From positions 1-64,000 of the forward strand of contig SWBL01000229.1 in assembly GCA_024195585.1 (NCBI GenBank): 64,000 nucleotides of DNA. Direction: 5' to 3'. The notes under the pieces were generated by a model. The model did no database searches. It had not been told where the DNA came from and was given only the letters and a program-made list of their open reading frames with translations. Within the stretch, counting starts at the first letter, position 1, and each line of letters starts with the position of its first letter. Both the position numbers and the translations under genes were made by a program. This stretch comes from Aureobasidium sp. EXF-3400 (lineage: Eukaryota; Ascomycota; Dothideomycetes; Dothideales; Saccotheciaceae). Positions 30,255 to 40,941 of this stretch are shown here, one piece after another.

Positions 30255-31044
30255 ATGACGCCGTCGTCTTCAAAGCACAAGCGACAATCGTCATCCGTGT
30301 ATCGCTCATCTCTGGCTGCAAACAAAACCGAAGTCAAGATTCATGTTTATGACCTATTACCAGTCAGACTATCGCGCTGTTGCACTTCCCAGCTGGACTA
30401 ACGAAATCTAGCCCGGTCGTCTCTCCAACATCCTCTGGCACATTGGCGGTTCCCTCCTACATACCGGTGTAGTCATCAACGAACGAGAGTACGCATATGG
30501 CGGCCACGATCGCAAAGGTGTGAGCGGAGTATACTGGACAAAACCGAAACTCGAACCCCCGGGCGGTACCTTTCGCTGCGAAATCATCCATGGCTTCACC
30601 GTACTTTCCCAAGAAGAGATCACAGATATAATCAATGACGCTTCGAGAGTGTTTCAAGGCACACGATACAATCTACTCAGCAACAACTGCAACCACTTTT
30701 CCTCATACCTCTGCGAGAGACTGACCGGTAGACCGGGACCTACGTGGCTGAATCGAGCTGCTAGCGTTGGTCTTGCATTGCCATGCGTCGTTCCCAAAGA
30801 GTGGATCACGCCGCCCGACCACGAGACCGCCGATGGAGAATTGGTTGATGAGGAAGAGGAAGAACACGATGACGATGAGACAGCGGCCATGCTGCCTCGC
30901 GACAAAAGGAGGAAACGCGACAAGGTTAGCAACCAGCGCATTACTTCCAGAGACAAGACACCACCACCGCGAGTCGTCAACGTCAAGGACTCGAGTGGTA
31001 GAGAAATGCCTGCCAGCGAAAGAGCACCGATGCCTAAGAGATGA
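30255..31044 (+). CDS. PPPDE/DeSI-type cysteine isopeptidase-like protein
   Basis: Member of the PPPDE (DeSI) family of papain-like peptidases that remove SUMO or ubiquitin. Exons 30255-30362 and 30412-31044 joined over a 49-nt intron (donor GTCAGA, branch CTAAC, acceptor CTAG) give 246 residues. The junction restores HVYDLLPPGRLSNILW. The expected catalytic pair is present: His in SLLHTGVVI and Cys in LLSNNCNHFSSYLC, with EYAYGGHDRKGVSGVYW and PPGGTFRCEIIHGFT between. The last 70 residues are acidic (EEEEEHDDDE) then Lys/Arg-rich, like a nuclear signal. The donor is weaker than consensus, but the frame and family fit leave little doubt. Confidence 0.92.
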
Positions 31045-31607
31045 AGGTGCCTAGCTTGGTAAAGCAGAACAATCAACAGAAAGTCCTCATGATGCCTACA
31101 TTCACACCAGGACTTATGCATACCTACACTTGCAAGCTTGCATACAGAGCATACAACGTGGTAACCCGGCCAGACATGCAGCATCACCTGACCAAATTAT
31201 ACCAGACAGGCGAGGAAAATTGGCAGATTACTGTGGATCATGAGATTTGATGAGAGAACAAGGGAACAGAAGATGGCACTGCGCTATGGGGGTCGACAAG
31301 GCAGCATCTTGGGGGAAAGACAGATTGATTTCCCATCAAAGTGGGTCTGAAGAGTGGTATTCTAATGCTTTGACGTGACAACATAAAACTTTAGCAAAGC
31401 TCATCGAGGTGTGTCTCTCGTTTTGCCGCCCATGAATAGCAAAAACTGCAGCCTCTTCTTCCGTGAAAACGCTACCAAAAAGCCGTTAAAGGTGTCCTCC
31501 AAGTCTGATTCATTCCGAATCTTTTGCATTGCTTTGCGAAAGAACAACTTCCCGATGCAACCATATCTTTTGAGAGCGCAGAAACCCATGCTGAACAGTT
31601 CGATCAT
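31045..31607. other. 3' flanks of two convergent genes
   Basis: About 560 bp between the PPPDE stop and the Sfh1 stop. No gene seen. Confidence 0.5.
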
Positions 31608-33894
31608 CTACCTCATAGGGGCAGGACTAGCACCCGCAGCAGCGGCAGCAGCAGCCTCAGCAGCCAATCTCCTCTCGCGATACTTTCTACCATTGATGAT
31701 GTTCTGCAAGCGCTTTCTCTCACGTGGATCAGTGACCTTAGTCCAATCCAAGTCTTCGCCTTCAACAGCGTAGTCCTCAAACATGCTGGGACCACCTCCG
31801 CGAACTGTGGCTGCGTATGCGTCTGGCAAGTCTGAGAGTTGGTGGCGGAGGTGTGGACTGCCATTGAGGCCGTTCTGTGAGGCTTGCATAGAGAGTTGAC
31901 GGTGGGGGTTGGGGATAAAGCCCGATGGGGTGTGGGGGAGGGGTTCGTGGTGGTGGGAGTGTGATGGTGGTTCGGGTCTGAGAGGGTTGGAGTTAGCAAG
32001 GTGTTTGTGAAGAAGACAGGGGGAGGGCCAGATGGCAGAGGCTTACCTGCTGGGCTTGGGCTGTTCGATCAGGTAGAGATCCTTGGCCCAGGGTGGTAGA
32101 CGCTTGTCACGTTCGTAGAGAAGACCGCAGTTGTTGCAGAGTGACTGGAAAAGCTTGTTAGCGTTGTGTGATATGCACTCAGGGGTTGTAGACACTTACT
32201 CTAGGTCCGTTGGGTCCGTCGCGAACAGCCCAAACAGCGCTTCCACCGATACGACAGTGAGTGCACTGCCAGACGGGACGCTCCGACTCTGTCAACTTGC
32301 CCTGCTCACCACCAAAGGCAGCAGTGAAGTCAGGTGTCTCGCGGCCAGTAGGACTGAGACTGCGGAAACGCCTCTTCTTCTTGCTTCTTTCGCCTCTGCC
32401 CATTCTCTCCTCATCACCAGCACCAGCCTGAGCACCAAAGTAGTCGTTGGCTAACGCAGGTGGTGGTGCGAATCCAGCTGTGGCGCGTGCGGCCATCTCA
32501 CGTCTCTGTCTGCGGATCTGGCGTTCGCGGTCACCTTCGCGCTTTTCAATTTCATCCTTGCTCAACACTTCGACATGTGGTTGCCATTCAGCTCCGAGAT
32601 CATCGTTGTCGAAACGCCAGCCAGCGGCTTCTCCTATCGCCAATGCGCCATCACCGTGGACTTCGGCAGCTTCGTTGTCGATGTTACCCCAGGCATCAAC
32701 ACCACTGCCAATAACACCAAGCAGAGTGCCGTTGTTCTCGCAGTACTCTTTCTTCAGCTTCAGGACAGCTTCGTATATGGCGTGGGCGAGCGCGGGCACC
32801 CATTCTCCCGAGAGACCTAGGTCGGCGCATGTCTGTTTGGCGAAGATTTCCGGGAAGCCAGCTGGGTGCATGAGTGACCACTCGAACTTGTCGGTATAAA
32901 GTCTATTCTGGAGGTTCATGGAAAGCGAGATGATGCAGCGGTAGGCGTCGTCAGGGTTGTGGACGGAGGAGGGCGGTAGAGGTTGAGCAACGGCGGAGAC
33001 ATTAGCGTCGTTGGGCAAGGGTGTTTGGGCGACATTAGGAGTGTTGACACCATTCGTCTGTGGTTGTTGAACGGATGGCGTGTGTGCGAAGGGTGTGGAA
33101 GAGACCTCGCGTGATAGAGGAGCGCGTGTCGAGATGTTGCGGGCCTCGGCGGTCGAGGTGGGGTTGAATAGAGGGTGCATGACCACAGCAGCATGCTCTT
33201 CTAGTTGTGTGCGGATCTGCTGAGAGACCTGCAGCGCCAGGGCAGGACGGCGTTCCAAGGGGAAGTCCAACTCGTCGACAAAGACCTTGGCAAACTGATC
33301 GGGTGTCATGAGAGACTCGTGCAGGTTCCAGAGGAAACTATCCTTGATGCGGAACTCTGGAGTCATGTCGGGAGCCTTATAAGCCGGCGAGTTCTCATCA
33401 ACTCCGAGCTCGCGAGCATTGTTAGGCTTGGGGAGAGGAGCCTCTGGTTGGAAAGGGTTGACACTCAAGTCGATGCGTATGGGAACGAGGTTGAGAGGGA
33501 GTTGTGCTTGCAGCATGGCCTGTCTTTCTGTCATAGCCTTCTTGGGCTTGCCCATCCACTCGCGCCAGATACCCTGAACGTCGACGGAACTCGTCAGTTC
33601 AGTTGACTGCACGGCTCCTGTGGTGACGGCGGTCTGAGATTCGTTTAGGCGCAGACTGCGCAGACCGGTGGGTCGGCGGGGCGCATCGCTGTCATCGACC
33701 AGACTGTCGTTCTCGAGGTCCTCGGAGTAGTTGATGGCGGTAGTACCGCGCTTGGTCGTGCGCAGAGGAGCGAGGGCATTTGGTGGTTGGATGGCTGGTG
33801 TGAGCAGCGAGTTTTGGTATGTGCGGACGCGCGGGGCGAAACTCGAGACAAAAGCCTGCGGACTCTCGGTCCTCGACAAGGAGAAAGCCGACAT
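31608..33894 (-). CDS. SFH1: SNF5/Sfh1 subunit of a RSC/SWI-SNF remodeler, with GATA-like zinc finger
   Basis: Core subunit of an ATP-dependent chromatin remodeler. Exons 32200-33894, 32047-32144 and 31608-31977 (introns 55 and 69 nt) give 720 residues. The SNF5 domain covers about residues 140-400, in two repeats (NLVPIRIDLSVNPF and DSFLWNLHESLMTPDQFAKV; then YRCIISLSMNLQNRLYTDKF and FEWSLMHPAGFPEIFAKQ), split by a Thr/Pro/Asn-rich insert. Near residue 550 is a GATA-like finger: QCTHCRIGGSAVWAVRDGP from exon 1, then SLCNNCGLLYERD from exon 2 (Cys pairs CX2C and CX2C). The C-terminus has a basic helix and a run of alanines. The finger is typical of filamentous-fungal Sfh1 and absent from the animal protein. 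I cannot exclude that it is the Snf5 rather than Sfh1 paralogue. Confidence 0.93.
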
Positions 33895-34314
33895 GATGTC
33901 GTTGGTATAGTGTCGTGTTGGCTGTGGGGAGGAGTAACAGGCCAGTCGTGGTGCGTTTTGTCGTGTCGCGTCTCAAGGCATGCGCGGAGCGTCGCTTTCA
34001 CTCAAAATCGCGCTTAATTCATCCAGATGTGTTTGCGACTGTAATCATCCAGTTCAATTCACTTTGTATTCACTCGGTGTGTGCTTTTGAGACGCGAACA
34101 ATAAACTTGGACATCTCCACCAAGGGATCTGTCAAGCCTCCGAGTTGCGACGCGGACTCGCGAACTTCCGCTCCATCATCACGTGCCATGCAACTCCCCC
34201 ATACGACAGTCATACCATCATCATCACTTTCTTCTATACCAACCTCTGTGCACCAGCTACAGCTACTTTTGACCTTATATACGCCGCCCAACTCAAATAC
34301 TCTAGCTACCCAAC
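33895..34314. other. divergent promoter region Sfh1 / cyclic phosphodiesterase
   Basis: About 420 bp between two start codons facing away from each other. No gene seen. Confidence 0.5.
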
Positions 34315-35021
34315 ATGCCTGGTGCATCTCTCTGGATCATCCCACCCAAGGATAGCTCTTTCTCACAAGCTCTTCAAACTCTCATCTCAAAGACTATACC
34401 CCCTCATTTCCCTCAAACAAAAACCCACGACTTTATTCCTCATGTTACTATAACCTCAAACATCGATCAGTCACTCTATGGCTCTGATCCTCAAGCTTGG
34501 CTGAGTGATTTGCATCTACCTTCTGGAGACCAGCATGACCCTGTCTTTGTAACGCTCGATGTCCTGGAAGCTGGCGATGCCTTCGTCAAGAAGCTGACGA
34601 TGCGAGCTGGGAAGACCGCTCAGTTGCTGCATTTGGCTTCTGCTTGTCGTGCAGAGGCTGTTGAAGGTGGTGACCAAGAGAAGGCCGAGAAATGGGCTCA
34701 TGATGAATACCTGCCTCACCTGTCTCTGATGTAGTGAGTTTTCCAATTGTCCCTTTGACTGACCGACAAAGATGCTGAGACCTGCTCAGCGCCGACTTGC
34801 CCAAGTCCGAGGTAGAGAAGCTCGTTTCCGAAATCCAGGAAGACTGTCGTAAGGCTGGTCGTAGCATTGAAGCTCATGATGATGGTACAATTGCCAATGG
34901 AGGCAGCATTGTCTTGGTTGACACAAGCAAACCCATTGATCAATGGAAGCCCATCGCCATAAGAGCTCTGCCTTATATTCGATGGGAGTGGCCATGGTCA
35001 AAGTCAAGATTTGATGATTAA
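34315..35021 (+). CDS. 2',3'-cyclic-nucleotide 3'-phosphodiesterase (CPD1-like, 2H family)
   Basis: Predicted to open ADP-ribose 1'',2''-cyclic phosphate, a by-product of tRNA splicing, and 2',3'-cyclic nucleotides. Exons 34315-34733 and 34790-35021 (56-nt intron, GTGAGT...CTCAG) give 216 residues. Both H-x-S/T motifs of the 2H fold are present: HVTIT (about residues 43-47) and HLSLM (about 136-140). The first begins after the conserved start ASLWIIPP and the second follows DEYLPHLSL. The C-terminus has QWKPIAIRAL, close to the WxP..R ending of the family. Length matches fungal CPDases (about 200-240). Confidence 0.93.
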
Positions 35022-35355
35022 TGTATCTCATTTTCGCTAGCAATTAATACAACATGCTCGGCGGAAGCAGGCGGTCAGAAGACACTCTAATCAATGAAGA
35101 AATTAACCATAACAAGAATAATGAAACATCGCTCCGGATCGTCCAAGATCCCTGCTCCATCTACAAATCATTCTTTTGTGTATGCGGATCACCTTCAATC
35201 TTTTCTCCTGCCCGTCTTGACATCAGGTCTACGGGCTTTCACAGAACCGTTGTTGATACATATGCCGTTCAGGACATTTGAAGTAGGTGGTGATAAGCGT
35301 CCAGCGGTGTCGGACTAGTCATACTGAGCCGTACAAATTGTTTTCGGTCGGCAAT
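35022..35355. other. 3' flanks of CPD1-like gene and SSD1
   Basis: Convergent genes; about 330 bp with no gene seen. Confidence 0.5.
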
Positions 35356-38300
35356 CTACAGGGCGTAGGGGTTGAGCGATCTGATGGTCAGGCAACTGCA
35401 ACTCGAATTAGTATTTTGTATCAATGTCGAGTGTTTTATGGAACTTACGGTGGGCTCTTGGTCATGTCCGTCTTAAGGATGACCGGCACTCTCGACATCT
35501 CTCTGACGTCCTGGATGTAGTTGCCATCTGACTCGCGGAGGCTGAACAGCTTCAGGTACTTATCCTTGTTGCTGAGCTTGGCCTCGGGCGTGGTGTGAAG
35601 GACCTTGGAGTCCGACTTGGTGCGCTGAGGACCTTGCTTCGAAGAGATGCCATTGCGAGTGGGCGATGGGGGCATGCTCTGAGTGTTGCGGTCTGCGTTG
35701 AGGGATACACCTGCAGTCTGCTCGGTAATCTCAGAAACAGCATCGTCATCATCGTCGAAGAGAGCATCAGCGTCGTCGGTAGAGATAGTTGCGGTCTCCA
35801 TCTGCTTGCGTTGGGCCTCTTCCTCCTTGGCGCGACTTGCGGCAGAGTCACGGGCAGCGGCGGCTGCAGACCAGTTGTTAGCTCGGCTGGCCTTGGGCTT
35901 CTCGTCTTCAGGAACGAAGGCAGAAGATGGGACGCCCTTCTCCCAGTAAAGCTCAAGCAGACGCTTGTTCTTGTCAAACTCGGCCTTCTTGAGAGGAAGC
36001 TGGTCACAGTGGACACGCTTCTCGAAACCGTACTCGGGAATCAAGACATCAAAGGCTGACTCGTAGACGCAAAGGACAATACCCTCGCTGATCAAATCGC
36101 CTCCGAGCTCTTGACTCTTTCTGTCGAGCGCACGGCAAGACTCGATGTGCACGCTCTGTTCTTGCGCGGCGTAAGCCGAATCCTTCTTCGTGTTTGCAGT
36201 CTCGGCAGTCTTTGCCAGAGCCTCAACGTCCTCGGTGAAATCGACGGCACCATTGGTGAGAACGTGCTCGAGCTGACGGTGAACAACAATGTCTGCATAG
36301 CGGCGCGAAGGGTTTGTGAAGTGGGTGTACAAGGGCAAGTTGAGTGCGTAGTGCGAGTATTGGTCGACGGGTGCCTTGGAAGGGATAAAGTACTTCGCAC
36401 GACGCATAGCCTTGATCAGAAGGGTCTCGACACCCTTGCGAACATCGGCATCTTCGATCTGGAAAAGGCTGTTTTGCAGGGCGCCACTGCTGGATGTGTC
36501 CACATCGACACCAATGTTGGCCATGCGCTCGCTCAAAGTGACCAAGCGACGGGGGTTGGGAGGTGCCTGTTTGCGCAACAAAGCCTTCTCGGGCAAGCCA
36601 GCGAAGATCTTCTGGGCGACAAAGGAGTTGGTCTTGTGGCTCAGCTCCTCGATCAGCTCGTGAGCAGGCGAGGAGTCGAAGATGTTGTGCTCTACTGGCA
36701 CATTCTCGTCATCAAGCTGGTAGATCAAACGAAGGGGTTGGTTGTTGGTGGTGCCATCACCAAATCTGGCTTGACGAAGCTTCTGAGAGATGCTGTGAAG
36801 CTGCTCAATCTGGCTTGCACGCTCTTCACCAAGACCGGAGTGTCCCTGTCCGTTGACGATGCTGTCAACCTGGTCGTAAGAGACCATTCCAGTGCTCTTG
36901 ATGATAGCCTTGCCGATCCAGGTATCCTCATCAAGGACGCGTCCAGTATCGGGGTTGATCTTGAACACTACACTGACAGTGTACCTCTCTTCACCAGGGC
37001 TCAGAGAGCAAATCTCGGAGCTGATTTTGGGAGGAAGCATCTTGACGGTACGGTTCATCAGATAGACACCGCTACCGCGCTTCTTGGCCTCGCGATCAAC
37101 CATAGATGAAGGCTTGACGAAGTGGGAAATGTCAGCAACGTGAACACCAATCTCAACATGACCATCGCTAAGGGTCTTGAAATGGATTGCGTCGTCAAGT
37201 TCCTCGCTTCCGTTGGGGTCGATGGTGAAGGTTTGCTCGTTGCGGAAGTCACGGCGTGACTCCAGAGCGGCCTCGCCATCCTTGGCGACAGACCAGTCTT
37301 CGTAGCCGACGTTCTTGAGGACTGCATCAGAGAAGTCGTCGGGACCGAAGTTGTTGTCACGCAGAAGGGCGTCGGTCTCCACCTTAAGATCACCGGCATC
37401 ACCAAGCTGCTCGACGAGTGTACCGAAGGGGTGCAGGGAGGTGATAGGCCAGCGCTTGATGCACGCGACGAAGATCTTGTTAGCGTAGTCCTGGTGCTTT
37501 TCGACGAAGTCCTTGGGTGCCTGCTCTGTAGGAATAGCGATCAGAGGCACACGCTTATCAGTAGGCTTGAACCAGACAATCTTGGGTCTGTCCTGCTGTC
37601 TGTCGGGTTGGTTGTTGCGTTGGTTTCCACCATCGCGACCTTGACGCTCAGCCTCCTGTCTTTCCTTGGTGGCTTGACTGCTGGGACGGAGAAGACCGAG
37701 AGTACCAGAGAACATCTGACCGGCAACACGCTCGATGACGGCCACAATATGACCGGCGTAGAGAGGCTTCTGCTCATCGTTGATCTCATCCTCCTCCATA
37801 AGGAGCAAGCTCTGACCCTCGACCTCGACATCATCGTTCTTCTTCTGGGTGGGACGTTGCTTCAAGCTACCACGTCTACGGATACCTCCTTCAGCAGCTG
37901 AGGATTCTGGCTGAGTGGTGGCGTCGTTGACAGCGGTCATGGACGTACCGCGGCTATCGGTCATGTCCTTGCGCTTCTTCTTCTCTTCCTTTTCGCGCTT
38001 CTGACCCCAGACTTCATCGACATCAAGAAGTTCGACGGCAACAAGATCACCCTCCAAAGCACGGTTACGGTCCTTGCTACCACAGATGAAGATGTCGGCG
38101 TCGAGGTCGTTGGTGGTGACATATGCGTCGCTTCTGTTCTTCTTGTTGACACGGAGGATGCCTGCAACGAGTTGACCGTCGCCGAGCAGAGCAGGGAGAG
38201 TAGCCTGGGGAAGGTAGGGAGTGAACAGAGTCTTGCGCTGCTGCTGTTGCTGCTGCATGGTCATCTGCTGACCACCTTGCTGTCCTTGCAGACCAGCAAT

Positions 38301-39548
38301 CGGGGGCTGAAGTCCAGCAGCCTGGTAAGCCTGGATCTGAGCGAGCTGCAGGGCATTCAAGCCCTGAGTAGCGAACATGTTCGGCTGCATGAGAACCTGA
38401 CCCTGAGGAAGCTGAACAAGCTGGGGCTGTTGAGGGAATTGGAAGTTGCTAATCGAGCTGATCGACTGGCTGTTAACGGAGCCGCGCTGACGGTGACCAG
38501 GCTGGAAAGGCTGGGCTCCGGCATGCTGGTTCATCTGGAAGTTACCCATGTTGGTAGCATGCTGCTCCTGGATGGTGGGCTGCTGCTGACGCCAGTTGCC
38601 ATCGAAGTTGCGTGATTGGGTTCTTCCGTGTCCCTGGCTGCCACGACGTTCAGGAACATTGTTATTGTTAATCTCACCAGGAGGTGGGAACTGGAAGGCT
38701 GGACCGCCTCGCTGGGTTCTCTGGTTACCAACAGCAAGACTCTGACTGCGTCCGTGTCCACCACGACCAGAGTTACGTGCAGAGAAGTTGTTAGCAGGGG
38801 GTGGCATGTCGTTGTTAGCATTACCGGGGCTCACAGAGCGATCGGGTGTGGCGCCGGCAGCACCGGGAACAGGGAATTGGAAGCCTGACTGCTTGCGTTT
38901 CTGCTCAGCAATCTCGGCAGCCTTCTTCGCCTCGGGCAGGGCGAGCGAATGTCTTCTGCTGTGACCACTGCCGCCACTGACCGAACCACTGTTGCGGGGT
39001 CTGGGGTTGACATTCTCAGACTTTGCACCGGGGAAACTGAACTCGCCAAATGTACCAGAAGTGCCGGCGGATGGAGCGGGTGGGGGGCCCATAGTCATGT
39101 TGGGCATGGCGGACTGATTGCGGCGGTGGCCTGCGGGTGGACCCATGGAACCAGGCAGCTGTAGATGCTGCTGCTGCTGTTGCTGTTGTTGTTGAGGGAA
39201 TTGGAATGCATTGTTGTTGGGGATTTGGCCTTGCATCTGGGCGAAGGCTTGGTTGGGGAGTTGTTGCTGGGGTTGGATCATGCCCAGGTTGACATACTGT
39301 TGATGAGTTGCGGCAATCTGCTGCTGTTGCTGTTGAAGGAGTTCAATCTGCTGAGCGAGAGCGAGTTGCTCCACTGCGAGATTGTTAGCAAAGCCATTGC
39401 GACGGACGAGCGCAGTGGTGGCGCTCGGTGCAGGATGGGAGGACAACGTACTCATCAGGGGGGTGAGCTCAGAAGGGCTACGTCTGTGTGCGATGTGGAA
39501 GCGACGACCGCCAGGGCCGGAGGGGCCATTCTGTCCGTGTTGATCCAT
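35356..39548 (-). CDS. SSD1: SSD1-type RNA-binding protein (RNase II/RNB-like, translational repressor)
   Basis: Cytoplasmic RNA-binding protein that represses translation of cell-wall mRNAs and is controlled by the NDR kinase Cbk1 in yeast. Exons 35449-39548 and 35356-35395 give 1379 residues; the 40-nt last exon yields SPPCLTIRSLNPYAL, the usual Ssd1 ending. The first 450 residues are disordered, rich in Gln and Asn, with polyQ runs and Cbk1-type sites (HRRSPSEL near 20, HRRNQSAM, GHSRRHSLAL). Cold-shock domains follow (about 460-720; FTPYLPQATLPALLGDGQLV, WFKPTDKRVPLIAIP), then the RNB-like domain (about 800-1130; FTIDPNGSEELDDAIHF) and an S1-like end. One of the four metal-binding acidic positions is Glu not Asp, fitting the view that Ssd1 is not an active nuclease. 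Confidence 0.96.
39165..39196 (-). repeat. CAG/CAA trinucleotide run encoding polyglutamine in SSD1
   Basis: On the minus strand this is an uninterrupted CAA/CAG run that codes for about ten Gln in the SSD1 N-terminus. A shorter run lies near 39318. Mixed codons make slippage less likely than in a pure CAG tract. Confidence 0.8.
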
Positions 39549-40941
39549 TGTCGCTGGATCGAGAAGGTGTATGGGCGGCGTGGAAGGATGGGCGGAAGGA
39601 TGTCAGACGACAGTGGTGGGGGTAGGTGACAGAAGCTTGATGATGCTAGGCTATCTGCAGGACAGGCGTCAGAGATGAGTGCGGGCGCGACGAGATGATG
39701 CGGATAGAAGCCAAGTACCTGACACACGAGAGGGAATGGTAGTTTAGAGTGCTGGACAGCTAAACTTGGTGATGTGGACCTCGAAGCTAGCGCAAAAGCT
39801 ATGACAACGACGACGACGACGACTCAAGTAGACTCTGTTAGTGTAGGTGGCAATGAATCAGGTAGAGTTGAGATGCCAGATGATGAACTGCTTCTAAAGA
39901 AGGGCGAGGGGCCACAAGCAAGATGATGGTATAGAGTGTAAGTTTGTGTTGTGAGTGTTGGTCGAAAAGACTGGTGAAGCCTATGGAGGGCTTTCGGCTG
40001 ACGAGCAGAGGTCGTGCTTTCCCCAAAAGCAAGAAGCGTTGGGCGGGAGGGATCAAGGAGTCTTTTTCACTTGCACGTCTCGAAATGATTGAAGAGACGG
40101 GCGAAGGCAGTAGCAGTGTGTTACGAAAAAGGAAGGAAGGGTGGGAGGAAGGAGGGCAGAGAGAGAGGTAGATATGGATCCAGAAAAAGCACAAGGAGAA
40201 AGGCGGGAGGTGGTGTTGGACGTGGAGAGGGCTACCAACTGCGTCATGCAATTCGTGGACAGCTGGACAAAGACGTGCCCTTTTGCGGGCTTTCCATCTA
40301 TCTACAACACTTTGAGCACTATAATCGTTGTGCGTTCCATCTGCTCGGGCTACACATCAATCGCTCAATCAATCGACATGCCGTCCTTCATTTAAGAGCA
40401 AGCAGCCAATACTCGCTGTCCAACATGCAGTATGTAGAGCTATCCTGCCAAGCATGGTCGGATACAAGGCCGTTTACAAAGCAGGATTACGCGACAAGAT
40501 CTTTGTTAAACCTGTTGGACTACCGAAGGACAATAATAGCTAGGTGGATCGGTCGTATTGCCCGCATATTGTCTATCGTCTCATGCTCTGATGCAGTCCC
40601 CAGTGCTACCCCCCTGTCTCTTTTCAAGCATGGCTCAGATTGACATGAAGTTGAGAGAGGCAGCTTGAAGCTCTTCAATTCTTGGTTCGATCCCGCTTCG
40701 GAATTCGGCCTGCCGAACCCTAAAGCTGGAGCAAAGCCGTCACTTGGACTGCTTGTGAACTTTTGATGCTTTGACCGGAATCTGTTTTCGCGCTGGATTG
40801 GGGTACTCTCCATTGAGCATGCCAACTGCTGGAACATAACCTCGCTTTCTCGCTCTGTGCTCCAGCTTCGAGTTCTACACCCAATCACCGCCATCTGGTT
40901 TTGACGCTCGTTTTGCAGCCTTTCCGGACCCGTATACTTTG
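39549..40941. other. divergent promoter region SSD1 / GLE1, 1.4 kb
   Basis: Long non-coding stretch between two divergent start codons. It holds a short GAC repeat at 39804-39822 and pyrimidine-rich DNA. No supported gene; frames at 39838-40251 and 40089-40643 look random. A long 5' leader for SSD1 would fit, since yeast SSD1-type mRNAs often have long leaders. Confidence 0.45.

Noticed and set aside
36111..37109. 332-codon open frame on the plus strand inside SSD1
   Set aside because: It is antisense to the conserved RNB-like region of SSD1; its composition is the mirror of that gene's codon bias and it shows no domain.
40681..40694. GGTTCGATCC, like a tRNA B box
   Set aside because: No matching A box at the right distance and no acceptor or anticodon stem could be folded around it.
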